The position numbers and the translations under genes are program-made. 64,000 nt of DNA, taken from Phycisphaerales bacterium. Its GTDB lineage: Bacteria; Planctomycetota; Phycisphaerae; Phycisphaerales; UBA1924. Below the pieces are notes generated by a model. It saw only the letters and a program-made list of their open reading frames with translations, searched no databases and was not told the origin of the DNA. The DNA lies in assembly GCA_023382935.1 (NCBI GenBank), contig JAHDXL010000001.1, positions 221,003 to 285,002 of the forward strand. The letters run 5' to 3'. Shown here piece by piece: positions 31,485-39,515 of this stretch (positions are counted from its first letter, which is position 1; each line of letters starts with the position of its first letter).

Positions 31485-32057
31485 TCACTTCTTCGCTGCG
31501 ATGAACTCTGCGACGCTGCGCCCGATGTTCATGGCGGCCTCAGCCTGTTTGGCGTCCTTCATCGAGCCGTCGGCGTTGAAGGCCTCATGGGCCCTAGGCA
31601 GACTGAACATGTCGGGCAGCACCACCACGCCGATGTTGCCCAGCACGTAGCGCACCTGTTGCAGCCCGCGATACCCCCCGAAGTACCCGCCGGAGGCAGC
31701 GACCAGCCCGGCCACCTTGCCGCGGAAGCACTCGAGCGCCTTCTCACCCGCACGCGGACGCGAGGCCCAGTCGATGGTGTTCTTCCACAGGGGCGTGAAG
31801 GAACTGTTGTATTCGGGGCAGGCCATCAGGAAGCCGTCGGCCCACTTCATCCACTCGCGAAACTCCAGCGCCTTGTCCGGGATGCCGCTGGCGCTCTCGT
31901 CGTCCTCGTTGAAGAGCGGCATCGGGAAGTCGGCCAGGTTGATCAGTTTGACCTCAGCGCCGGCCTTGCGGGCGCCCTCGGCCACTACCTCGAGCAGTTT
32001 GCGATTCAGCGACTCCTTGCGCGTGCTGCCGGCGAATGCGAGAATCTTTGCGGACAT
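31485..32057 (-). CDS. NAD(P)H-dependent FMN reductase
   Basis: This 190-residue flavodoxin-fold protein belongs to the NADPH-dependent FMN reductase family. The FMN-phosphate loop AFAGSTRKESLNRKL is at residues 7-21, and CPEYNSSFTPLWKNTIDW forms the second flavin-binding loop near residue 80. Members reduce flavins or quinones for stress defence. The ATG at 32057 has GGAG 7 nt upstream. It precedes lipB on the same strand after 112 bp, but a functional link is not evident. Confidence 0.9.
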   Translation of the reverse strand: MSAKILAFAGSTRKESLNRKLLEVVAEGARKAGAEVKLINLADFPMPLFNEDDESASGIPDKALEFREWMKWADGFLMACPEYNSSFTPLWKNTIDWASRPRAGEKALECFRGKVAGLVAASGGYFGGYRGLQQVRYVLGNIGVVVLPDMFSLPRAHEAFNADGSMKDAKQAEAAMNIGRSVAEFIAAKK

Positions 32058-32143
32058 CTGAGTCTCCGATTTCACTTGTTGTGACAAATGATGCGGAGAG
32101 CGTAGGCACGGGTCAGGAACCGGCGGCGCGAGCGGCGGCTCTC

Positions 32144-33646
32144 TCAGTTGTTCGTCGTCGCGCCGCTGGCCCCCACGGTCAGTTCGGCCTTGCCGCCCTG
32201 CTCGACGTGCAACTTCTTGGCGCGGTGCTCGGCCCAGTTGGTCACGCGCAGGTCCGGAGCGTCGGCTCCCTGCTTGATCGAGAGCACGTCATAGTAGTTG
32301 TCGCGCTGCGCAGGAATGAACCCAGCGTCGCGCACCAGCCGGCACAACACGGCCTCGTCGAGGCAGTACGTCGTGCCCGCGGCCGAGACCACGTTCTCCT
32401 CCATCATCACCGAGCCCATGTCGTTGGCGCCGAACATCAGCCCGAGTTGACCGACGTGCGGGCCCATCGTCACCCAACTCGATCCCATCGAATAGACGTT
32501 GTCGAGGAACAGCCGCGCCGTCGCCTGCACGCGCAGGTAGTCGACCGCGCCACTCATACGCAGGCGCCGCCCAAACTCGGGATGCAGATCCTTCGTGCCG
32601 CTGCCGTCGAGCCTCGCCACCACGTCGCCCGGGAACCGCGGCCCATACTTCTCGAAGTCGCCCGCAACAGTGCCCCACTCCCTGAGATTGCCCATCGGAG
32701 TATTCTCGCGCTGGAAGGGCCAGGCGATGAAGGCCGTGTAGTGCCCGCCCGCACGCTGATGCGCGCGCAGACTGGCGGGGTAACGCTTCGAGAGATCATC
32801 ATCGCCCGCGTCGTTCGGCTCGAGTTCCAGCGCCCGCGGGACGCCGAAGTCGCGCAGCGCGCGGTCCTGCCAGCGCCGCACCTCCCACATGTGATGCACC
32901 CGGTCGGCGTACCCCTCGATATGCCCAAACATCATCGATGCACTGGTGAACATGCCCAGGCTGTGCGCCACATACATCGTCGTCAGCCAAGCCTGGTGGT
33001 CGCACTTGCCCAGTCCGATCTTGCGACGCACGGGCGGGGCGAATATTTCGCCGCCCCCGCCCGGCAGACTGTCCATCCCGGCATCTTGAAGCCGGATGAG
33101 CACCCAGCGGATCTTGTCCTCCAGCGTCGTGCCCGGCGGGCTGAAGAACTCGACGAACTCGATCATCTCCGGCGGGCTGAACGCATGCACATGCATCATC
33201 GGGAAGCGCTCCTTGATGCCGCGCAGCAGGTCCAGATACCAGTCCAGCGGCAACTCCGGATTCATCCCGCCCTGCATGAGAATCTGTGTACCCCCAATCG
33301 CCACCAGTTCGGCGATCTTCTCGTAGATCACCTCGTGCGGGAGCGTGTAGGCGTCGTGGTCGCCCACGTCGCGCCGGAAGGCGCAGAACGTGCACCGGGC
33401 CGTGCAGACGTTGGTGTAGTTGATGTTGCGGTCGATGACGTAGGTGCGGATGCGGTCGCCGTGAATCGCGCGGCACCGAGCGTCGGCCCAGCGACCCAGC
33501 GTGTAGAGCGGCTCCCGAGTCAGGAGTTCCAGGCCCTGCTCGGGCGTCAGGCGAGCCTCACCGCGTGCGACGCCCGCCAACAGTCCCGGGTCGTTCGCGT
33601 CCAGATGGGGGTGCTCAACGGGGGGCCGATAGGTGGGAGTGGACAT
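32144..33646 (-). CDS. mqnC: cyclic dehypoxanthinyl futalosine synthase, radical SAM
   Basis: This 500-residue radical SAM enzyme of the futalosine menaquinone pathway cyclises dehypoxanthinyl futalosine. The cluster motif is CTARCTFCAF, preceded by TYVIDRNINYTNV, and followed by GGTQILMQGGMNPELPLDWY and DSLPGGGGEIF; this set fits MqnC better than MqnE. Compared with the family (about 370 residues as I know it) it is long. An insertion of roughly 35-40 residues follows RRWQDRA (ending before GGHYTAF), and the C-terminus is extended. The start at 33646 has GGAG 8 nt upstream. No other mqn gene is in the window. Confidence 0.88.
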   Translation of the reverse strand: MSTPTYRPPVEHPHLDANDPGLLAGVARGEARLTPEQGLELLTREPLYTLGRWADARCRAIHGDRIRTYVIDRNINYTNVCTARCTFCAFRRDVGDHDAYTLPHEVIYEKIAELVAIGGTQILMQGGMNPELPLDWYLDLLRGIKERFPMMHVHAFSPPEMIEFVEFFSPPGTTLEDKIRWVLIRLQDAGMDSLPGGGGEIFAPPVRRKIGLGKCDHQAWLTTMYVAHSLGMFTSASMMFGHIEGYADRVHHMWEVRRWQDRALRDFGVPRALELEPNDAGDDDLSKRYPASLRAHQRAGGHYTAFIAWPFQRENTPMGNLREWGTVAGDFEKYGPRFPGDVVARLDGSGTKDLHPEFGRRLRMSGAVDYLRVQATARLFLDNVYSMGSSWVTMGPHVGQLGLMFGANDMGSVMMEENVVSAAGTTYCLDEAVLCRLVRDAGFIPAQRDNYYDVLSIKQGADAPDLRVTNWAEHRAKKLHVEQGGKAELTVGASGATTNN

Positions 33647-33773
33647 GCAGTCGCTCCGGCAGGCTTGCTCGCAGGGAGCATAGCACGGCGAGCACGAGCC
33701 CACCGGAGATTTCAATAACACTTGAAACCTCGCCCCCGTGGCCCCTCCGGTTTCTGATCACGGCCGCCTGGCG

Positions 33774-34745
33774 TCACCCCCGCGGGTGCAGGGCCTTGTG
33801 CATCTTCTTCAGACCGGCGCGGTCCACGTGGGTGTAGATCTGCGTGGTCGCAATGTCGGCGTGCCCCAGCAATTCCTGGACAACGCGCAGGTCGGCACCG
33901 CCGGCGAGCAGGTGCGTCGCGAAACTGTGCCGCAGCATGTGCGGATGGACGTGAGCAAGCCCGGCCTGCCGGGCGTAGTCGCGGACGATGGTCCACAGCC
34001 GTGCCCGGGTGAGAGGTCGGCCGGTCTTGGAGAGGAAAACACACCCCCTTTCACGCCGTTCGGCAGCCCGCTCGGCGGTGACAAGCCTCGGGCGACAATG
34101 CCGAAGGTACTCAGCCAGAGCGTCGGCTGCAGGTTCACCCATCGGCACCAGGCGCTGCCTGTCACCCTTTCCGATGACCCGCAGACACCGGGCGCGTTCA
34201 AGCACATCACCCAGTTTGAGGGTAAGCACCTCGCTGGCGCGCAGCCCGCTGGCGTACATGAGTTCCAGGATCGCCCGGTCGCGGATCCAAAGCGGGACTG
34301 TGGAATCATCCACCTGTTCTGGCGGATGCGGGGCCGTGACGAGGGCCCGCATTTGCGCCGGCGACAGGACGTCGGGGAGGTTGCGCCACTGGTGCGGGCG
34401 GTCGAGCAGTTCGGCCGGGTTGCGCTCGACGCGACCGGTGGCCAGCATCCATCGGCTGAGAACGCGGATGGTGGAGACGTGTCGGGTGCTCGACGAGGCT
34501 TCAAGTTGGCGCTGTGAGGCCAGGGTGGCGACGTGGTCGGCCAGAAGGCGTGGGCTGAAGTCGGAAGGCTCGCATACGCCGCGCTCGGCCAGGTAGTTGA
34601 GCAGGTCGCGCACGTCGCGGGCGTAACTTTCGATCGAGGCCGGGCGGAGCCCGCACTCGATGCGGAGGAAGCGGATGAAGTCTTCAAAGAGGTCTGCCAA
34701 GGCGCGTGGGACGTGCTCGTCGAGTTGTCTCCAGCGCGGGACCAT
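33774..34745 (-). CDS. xerD: tyrosine recombinase XerC/XerD
   Basis: This 323-residue site-specific recombinase probably resolves chromosome dimers at dif. It has an N-terminal SAM-like DNA-binding domain (about residues 20-110). All the catalytic residues can be found: the first Arg in SGLRASEVL, Lys in GKGDRQR, H-x-x-R in HMLRHSFATHLL, His in LGHADIATTQ and the nucleophile Tyr in IYTHV near residue 303. XerC and XerD cannot be told apart here. The ATG at 34745 is used; a TTG at 34766 is an alternative. No mobile-element context surrounds it. Confidence 0.9.
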   Translation of the reverse strand: MVPRWRQLDEHVPRALADLFEDFIRFLRIECGLRPASIESYARDVRDLLNYLAERGVCEPSDFSPRLLADHVATLASQRQLEASSSTRHVSTIRVLSRWMLATGRVERNPAELLDRPHQWRNLPDVLSPAQMRALVTAPHPPEQVDDSTVPLWIRDRAILELMYASGLRASEVLTLKLGDVLERARCLRVIGKGDRQRLVPMGEPAADALAEYLRHCRPRLVTAERAAERRERGCVFLSKTGRPLTRARLWTIVRDYARQAGLAHVHPHMLRHSFATHLLAGGADLRVVQELLGHADIATTQIYTHVDRAGLKKMHKALHPRG

Positions 34746-34789
34746 GAGTGGATGATCGGCCGACAACAGCGCGGTGGGAGAGAGGGCCG

Positions 34790-34829
34790 GAGAAAAAAAG
34801 AAGCGCCCCGGTCGGTGAACCGGGGCGCC
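34790..34829 (-). terminator. Rho-independent terminator of flagellin gene 1
   Basis: A perfect 10-bp stem (34803-34812 with 34819-34828, loop of 6) is followed on the minus strand by TTC and seven T residues. It begins 33 bp after the flagellin stop. Confidence 0.9.
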
Positions 34830-34861
34830 ATCGCGACTGCGGAGGGTGCGTCCGTCAGGAC

Positions 34862-36400
34862 TTACCCGAGCAACTGCAGCACGTTCTGGGGCTGGTTGTT
34901 GGCCAGCGCCAGGGTATTGGTCGCGGCCTGGACGAGGATCTGGCTGCGGGTCAGCGCGGCCGTTTCCTTGGCAAAGTCCGTGTCGCGGATGCTGCTCTCG
35001 GCCGCCGAGGTGTTCTCAAGGGCCACGCCGAGGCTGCGGATAGTCGATCCGACCACGTTGGTCTGGAAGGAGCCGAGGCGTCCCCGGAGCGAGGAGACCT
35101 GGCTGATGGCCTCGTCGATGATCTTCTGGGCGTTGGAGAGGCTCTGGGCGGCGGTGACGTCATAGGTCTTACCGCTGCCCAGATCGCTGAGGAAGCCGAG
35201 GACGCTGTTGCCCAACTTGCGGGCAGCGACGTCGCCGATGCCCAACGAGACCTTGCCGGCGATGTTGACGTCGGGGGCAAGCATGAAGTCGGCCCCGCCG
35301 CCCTGGATGGTCAAGGCCGCGACCGCGCCGTACGTCTGCGAAGTGCTGGTGTCCAGTGAGATGGACACGTCGAGGAAGTCGGTATTGATGGCGATGGTCT
35401 TGCCCTTGCCGGTGGCGGCCACCCCGTTGATGGTGCCGCCGATGTCCTGACCGGCGTCCTTGTACCCGTTCTTGGCGGCCGAGGAGGTGAAGGTCTGGAA
35501 TCCCGTGGACTGAATGGTGTTGTTGTCGTCCGACTCGAAGTTGTAGATGCCGATGTTGTTGGCGGTGCCGATGGAGCCGTCAGCGACGACCTTCACGGAC
35601 ACGAACTCCTGCGACCCGAAACTGCTGCTCCGCAGCGTGATGCCGCCGTCGGTGCCGCTGGTGCTCCAGGAGGCAGTGACGCCGGTGACATCGCTGAAGG
35701 TATTGATGGCGGCGGCGATCTGGGCGAGAGTCTGGCCGGACGAGAAGGTCAGTTCGCGTGAGCCGAGCGAGCCTGAGATTTCGATGGTGAACGTGCTGGT
35801 CACGTCGGTGGCACCACCGAGATTCAACTGCGGCCCGCCGAGCGAGAGATAGAGCGAGCCCTGCTGGGCGGACTGGGTGACGATAACGGAGATGTCCTGG
35901 CTCGCGCCTTCGAACTTGGCGCCGTTCACGCGAAAATCGGTCACGCCGGCGGCGACGCCGTCGACCTCGTAGTCCATGCTTCCGTTGAGCAGTTTGGTTC
36001 CCTGGAAGGAGGTGGCGCCAGCGATGCGGTCGATGGTCTGGAGGACCGAGTCGATCTGCAACTGGTTGGCGGCCAGTTCCTCGGCGCTGACGCCCGCGCT
36101 GTTGGCCGAGGCGGTGACCAGACCCTGGAGTTCGGTCAGCAGGGAGGAGATTTCCTGGAGCCCGCCTTCGGCGATGTTCACGACGGTGTCGGAACGCTCG
36201 GCGTTACCGATGGCAGCGCCGATGGCCTTGGTCTGGGCGCGGAGAGTCTCCGACGCAATCAGACCAGCGGGGTCGTCCTTTCCACGGTTGATGCGCAGGC
36301 CCGTGGACAAGCGTTGCAGCGCATTGCTGAGCGAGTAGTTGTTCTGCCCCAGCACGCGCTGGGCGACCATCGACTGGATGTTGGTGTTGATCCGACTCAT
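34862..36400 (-). CDS. fliC: flagellin 1
   Basis: This 512-residue filament subunit has the conserved N-terminal D0/D1 region (MSRINTNIQSMVAQRVLGQN, then LSTGLRINRGKDDPAGLIAS) and C-terminal region ending AATNTLALANNQPQNVLQLLG. The central about 300 residues are variable and Thr/Ser/Gly-rich. GGAGG lies 10 nt before the ATG. It is last in the flagellar cluster and separated from flagellin 2 by 326 bp that contain a terminator, so it must have its own promoter. CsrA and FliW encoded upstream probably control its translation. Confidence 0.95.
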   Translation of the reverse strand: MSRINTNIQSMVAQRVLGQNNYSLSNALQRLSTGLRINRGKDDPAGLIASETLRAQTKAIGAAIGNAERSDTVVNIAEGGLQEISSLLTELQGLVTASANSAGVSAEELAANQLQIDSVLQTIDRIAGATSFQGTKLLNGSMDYEVDGVAAGVTDFRVNGAKFEGASQDISVIVTQSAQQGSLYLSLGGPQLNLGGATDVTSTFTIEISGSLGSRELTFSSGQTLAQIAAAINTFSDVTGVTASWSTSGTDGGITLRSSSFGSQEFVSVKVVADGSIGTANNIGIYNFESDDNNTIQSTGFQTFTSSAAKNGYKDAGQDIGGTINGVAATGKGKTIAINTDFLDVSISLDTSTSQTYGAVAALTIQGGGADFMLAPDVNIAGKVSLGIGDVAARKLGNSVLGFLSDLGSGKTYDVTAAQSLSNAQKIIDEAISQVSSLRGRLGSFQTNVVGSTIRSLGVALENTSAAESSIRDTDFAKETAALTRSQILVQAATNTLALANNQPQNVLQLLG

Positions 36401-36573
36401 CGCGAGATATCCTCCGTGAACACTCCCCGGACGAGCGCGACCTCAGACGCGATCGTCCACACTTCCGGCCCGGCGAACGCACAACCGAAGCCGCTGGACG
36501 CTTATGCCTCTCGTTCGCGATCAGACTCCGTTCTGACCGCTTCGGGAAGCGACCCTCCGCTGGGCCGGATCAG

Positions 36574-36581
36574 TGATCGGC
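36574..36581 (-). promoter_or_regulatory. possible sigma-28 -10 element for flagellin 1
   Basis: GCCGATCA on the minus strand differs by one base from the sigma-28 -10 consensus GCCGATAA. The upstream -35 match is poor (TCAA at 16 bp spacing). The implied leader is about 165 nt. This is weak evidence. Confidence 0.25.
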
Positions 36582-36667
36582 GGGGGATGAAGCGCAGTTG
36601 AGTCGCGCTGAGCCAATTCCAACCCGGTTTTCGGCCCGGGTACCCCGAATGGAGGGTTGAGTGGGGG

Positions 36668-36705
36668 AAAAAGAGAAGCCAGGGGCTCGTGGCCCCTGGT
36701 TCTCG
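36668..36705 (-). terminator. Rho-independent terminator of flagellin gene 2
   Basis: CCAGGGGC (36679-36686) pairs with GCCCCTGG (36692-36699), and the stem extends through GAGAA/TTCTC with one bulge. On the minus strand it is followed by TCTTTTTCC. It starts about 27 bp after the stop of flagellin 2. Confidence 0.85.
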
Positions 36706-36726
36706 GAACTTGCACTCAGGTCAGAA

Positions 36727-38307
36727 TCACCCCAGCAACTGGAGCACCGACTGCGACTGCTGGTTGGCCAGGCCCAGGATCGTCATGCCCGACTGCTGCA
36801 GAATCTGTGCTCGTGTCAACTGGCTGGTCTCCAGAGCAAAGTCCGCGTCACGGATCTGCGACTGGCTGGCGGTGAGGTTTTCGAAGGCCGCCTGGAGGCT
36901 GCGACTGTTGGTCTCCAGCACGTTGCGCTCGAAGGCGCCCAGGCGTCCGCGCAACTTTGACACCTCGTCGATGGCGGTGTCGAGGATGTCGCTGGCCGAG
37001 GTGAAGTCGCCGTTGCGGATGTTCTCTTCGATGCTGTTGGGCTGTCCTTTCATCAGGCTGGAGAGGAAGTGGACGGTTCCGCTGGACAGGGTTCCGCCCA
37101 ACTTCTCGGCCGCGACGGAGCCAACGCCGATGCTCACCTGTTGCAGGGCGTTGATCTGCGGGCCCAGTTGGAAGAGCGATCCGCCTTCGGTGATGTTGAA
37201 GATGGTCGGGGCAGCGTTGGGACGGGTCGCCAGATCGGTGTGCAGATCAAGTTCCAGCGAGAGCGAGGTGCCGTTGACGGAGACGGTCAGCCCGCGCCCG
37301 GTCGCCAGCGTGCCATTGACCAGGGCCCGAACGTCCTGTCCGGTGTCGCGAGTGGCGGCCACCAGGTTTCCGGCCGAGATGCGAGCCGCCCAGTTGAATC
37401 CGGCGGAGTCGTCGATCCACTGCCCGTTGTTGGCGATCTTGTACAACTGCCAGCCGCTGTCACTGGCGTCGGGCGGTCCGCCCACGCGATCGACGGAGAC
37501 GAACTCGTTGGAGCCGTACTTCTCGGACCGGAACACCAGGCCCGAGCCGGCGCCGTTGGTGAGCAGTTGAGCGGTCACGCCGGTGAGGGCGGTGCGGGAG
37601 TTGACGGCGGCGACAATGTCAGCGTAGGTGGTACCGCTGGTGAAGGTCAGTTCCTGCACGCCGCGGGAGCCTTCGATGCGGATGGTGGTGGTCGACTGCA
37701 GGGCGCCGTTGCCATAGGGCGGGTTGAGACCGGGCGCCAGCCCGTTGAGGAACAGACCGGCCGTCTGAGCGGAGGCGACGGTGTCGACTTCGACCTGGAC
37801 GGCCTGGTTGTTGATGAACGAGGCCGAGAAGATCTTGGCCTTGGTGATGGCGCTGTTGGCGATGCCGCTGGTGACGTAGTCGAGGTTGCCGTTGAGCAGT
37901 TTGAGTCCGCCGAAGGAGGCGGTGTTGGAGATGCGGGTGATCGACTGGATGGCCGAGTCGATCTGCAACTGGTTGGCGTCGCGTTCTGCGGGGGAGTTGG
38001 CGCCGGTGTTGGCAGCCTCGACCATCAGGGCCTTGATGGTGTTCAGGAGGTCGGCCACTTCGGTGAGGGCGGCCTCGGTGGTCGCGATGACCGACGCAGC
38101 GCGGTCTCCGTTCTTGATTCCCTGCTCCATGCCGGCCAGGTCGGTGGTGATGCGCTCGGAGATGATCATCCCCGCCGGGTCATCCTTGCCCCGGTTGATG
38201 CGCAGCCCGGTGGAGAGTCGCTGCAGTCTGAGATCGAGTTCGCTGGAACTGCGCCGCAGATTGGCCTGCGCGACGATGCTCGAGACGTTGGTGTTGATCC
38301 TAGCCAT
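36727..38307 (-). CDS. fliC: flagellin 2
   Basis: This 526-residue flagellin has the D0/D1 ends (MARINTNVSSIVAQANLRRS, LSTGLRINRGKDDPAGMIIS, and the C-terminal GLANQQSQSVLQLLG) and a variable centre unlike that of flagellin 1. The ATG has GGAGG 6 nt upstream. A near-perfect sigma-54 promoter lies about 117 nt upstream of the start, and the gene has its own terminator. Two divergent flagellins with separate control suggest a composite filament or condition-specific use. Confidence 0.95.
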   Translation of the reverse strand: MARINTNVSSIVAQANLRRSSSELDLRLQRLSTGLRINRGKDDPAGMIISERITTDLAGMEQGIKNGDRAASVIATTEAALTEVADLLNTIKALMVEAANTGANSPAERDANQLQIDSAIQSITRISNTASFGGLKLLNGNLDYVTSGIANSAITKAKIFSASFINNQAVQVEVDTVASAQTAGLFLNGLAPGLNPPYGNGALQSTTTIRIEGSRGVQELTFTSGTTYADIVAAVNSRTALTGVTAQLLTNGAGSGLVFRSEKYGSNEFVSVDRVGGPPDASDSGWQLYKIANNGQWIDDSAGFNWAARISAGNLVAATRDTGQDVRALVNGTLATGRGLTVSVNGTSLSLELDLHTDLATRPNAAPTIFNITEGGSLFQLGPQINALQQVSIGVGSVAAEKLGGTLSSGTVHFLSSLMKGQPNSIEENIRNGDFTSASDILDTAIDEVSKLRGRLGAFERNVLETNSRSLQAAFENLTASQSQIRDADFALETSQLTRAQILQQSGMTILGLANQQSQSVLQLLG

Positions 38308-38434
38308 TGCAATCCTCCATGATTGAGGCTAAGCGAATGCGCTGAGTGCTCGTTTCCTGTGAATCCCGGGCGATGAACCGATGATCGCTCGCTGATGCCG
38401 AGCGCCACCGTGACGCCCGCGTGAAGGTGTGGTT

Positions 38435-38450
38435 CGCAATTCCCGTGCCA
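38435..38450 (-). promoter_or_regulatory. sigma-54 (-24/-12) promoter of flagellin 2
   Basis: On the minus strand TGGCACGGGAATTGCG gives a perfect TGGCACG and TTGC, with GG and GC exactly 10 bp apart. Transcription would start near 38424, giving a leader of about 117 nt. Flagellins are sigma-54 genes in several bacteria. Confidence 0.75.
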
Positions 38451-38472
38451 GACGGGGCGGGAGGCTCGACGA

Positions 38473-38778
38473 TCATGCCGAACTCCTCAGGTCGTCGCGC
38501 TTCTTCGCCGGGGCAAGGCCCTGGACGGGTATGGACTTCTTCCTAGTGCTTGGGGTTCCAGCCCGCCTGGCCAGTTCGGCAACATCTGCGCTGCCGATGC
38601 GCGAGGCGTGCTCGTTTTCCCTGGTGATGGCGTCGTACACCTCCTTGCGGTGTACGGCGATGCGTGTTGGCGCGGTGATCCCGAGGCGGACCTTGTCGCC
38701 CCGGATGTCCACGATCGTGATCTGGACCTCGTCCCCGATCATGATCGCCTCGTCGCGCTGTCTTGAAAGGACCAGCAT
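38473..38778 (-). CDS. csrA: carbon storage regulator CsrA
   Basis: This 101-residue RNA-binding protein represses translation by covering GGA motifs near ribosome binding sites. The core (residues 1-60) reads MLVLSRQRDEAIMIGDEV then RLGITAPTRIAVHRKEVYDAI, matching the family including the RNA-contacting first strand and VHR motif. About 40 extra C-terminal residues are Arg/Lys/Ala-rich. The start at 38778 matches the family N-terminus; the frame extends upstream without support. It sits between fliW and the flagellin genes, as in other bacteria where CsrA controls flagellin. Confidence 0.93.
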   Translation of the reverse strand: MLVLSRQRDEAIMIGDEVQITIVDIRGDKVRLGITAPTRIAVHRKEVYDAITRENEHASRIGSADVAELARRAGTPSTRKKSIPVQGLAPAKKRDDLRSSA

Positions 38779-38950
38779 TTCCCTCGGCTCCTTACACTCG
38801 TGAGCATCCCCCGCCCTGAAGGGCTGCATGAACGCTCGCGGGATGCCTGTGGTTGAATCGAGTCACGTTCCGACTCCCGGGCACGATGCCACTGTGACGC
38901 GCTGCTGCGCGCCCGCGCCGTGCAACTGTGCATCCACTCCAAGTGCGAGC

Positions 38951-39397
38951 CTACGCCGACGCCACGCGGGCGCCTGCTGACACACGCACCAGCGGCTCGC
39001 GGGTCGTCCACCGCTTGTCCGCCAGCACCAACTGCTCTCCCGTGCGACCCACGGTGTCGATCACCAGCGGGCCCTGCAGGTTGCCCGTCAACTGGTCATC
39101 GACCTTGTTGACGATCACGAACACCTGCGCGTCGTCCAGGCGGCTGATTCCGATGGCCTCGGCCTGCTCGGCGCGGATCGGAACCGTGTACTCACGCACG
39201 AAGAAGGACGGATCGGTCACCACGAACGCCAGGTCGGGGCGGTCCAGCGACTGAAGCCAGAAGAAGCACGCGTCCTCTCCGGGCTCCAGCAGGCAGTACC
39301 GCGTCGCCGCGGGGAAACCCAGCAGCCCCTTGGGAAACGTGATCACCCGGTCGTCGGCGACCTCAATCACTCCAAAACGAGACGTCGGCACTTCCAT
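38951..39397 (-). CDS. fliW: flagellar assembly factor FliW
   Basis: This 148-residue protein binds CsrA and flagellin in turn, so free flagellin releases FliW to block CsrA. The family pattern TSRFGVIEVADDRVITFPKGLLGF at the N-terminus and FVREYTVPIRAEQAEAIG are present. The ATG at 39397 has GGAG 6 nt upstream. It is followed by csrA after 172 bp. Confidence 0.92.
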   Translation of the reverse strand: MEVPTSRFGVIEVADDRVITFPKGLLGFPAATRYCLLEPGEDACFFWLQSLDRPDLAFVVTDPSFFVREYTVPIRAEQAEAIGISRLDDAQVFVIVNKVDDQLTGNLQGPLVIDTVGRTGEQLVLADKRWTTREPLVRVSAGARVASA

Positions 39398-39515
39398 TGT
39401 GCGCTCCGTTTCATCCGGCCCTTCCAACGTCACCGACGATCCTCGCCGGCTGACCTCCGTCCCCCTCCGCCGGCCGTGAGGCCAGAGGGGCGACTTCCAA
39501 CGTCCTGCCCCGGGG

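Larger units (their letters stand above)
36401..36726. other. intergenic region between the two flagellin genes
   Basis: These 326 bp hold the flagellin 2 terminator (36668-36705), a possible sigma-28 -10 element (36574-36581) and the flagellin 1 ribosome binding site. No gene is seen. Confidence 0.6.

Noticed and set aside
32058-32100. TTGT-N4-ACAA palindrome before the FMN reductase as an operator
   Set aside because: Only 4-bp arms; too short to separate from chance without comparison to relatives.
33774-34745. Integrase of a mobile element
   Set aside because: The length and catalytic blocks fit chromosomal XerC/XerD, and no attachment sites, transposase or phage genes are nearby.
36440-36500. 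Sigma-54 promoter for flagellin 1
   Set aside because: A GG-N10-GC spacing occurs on the minus strand but the -24 and -12 blocks do not match the consensus beyond the invariant pairs.
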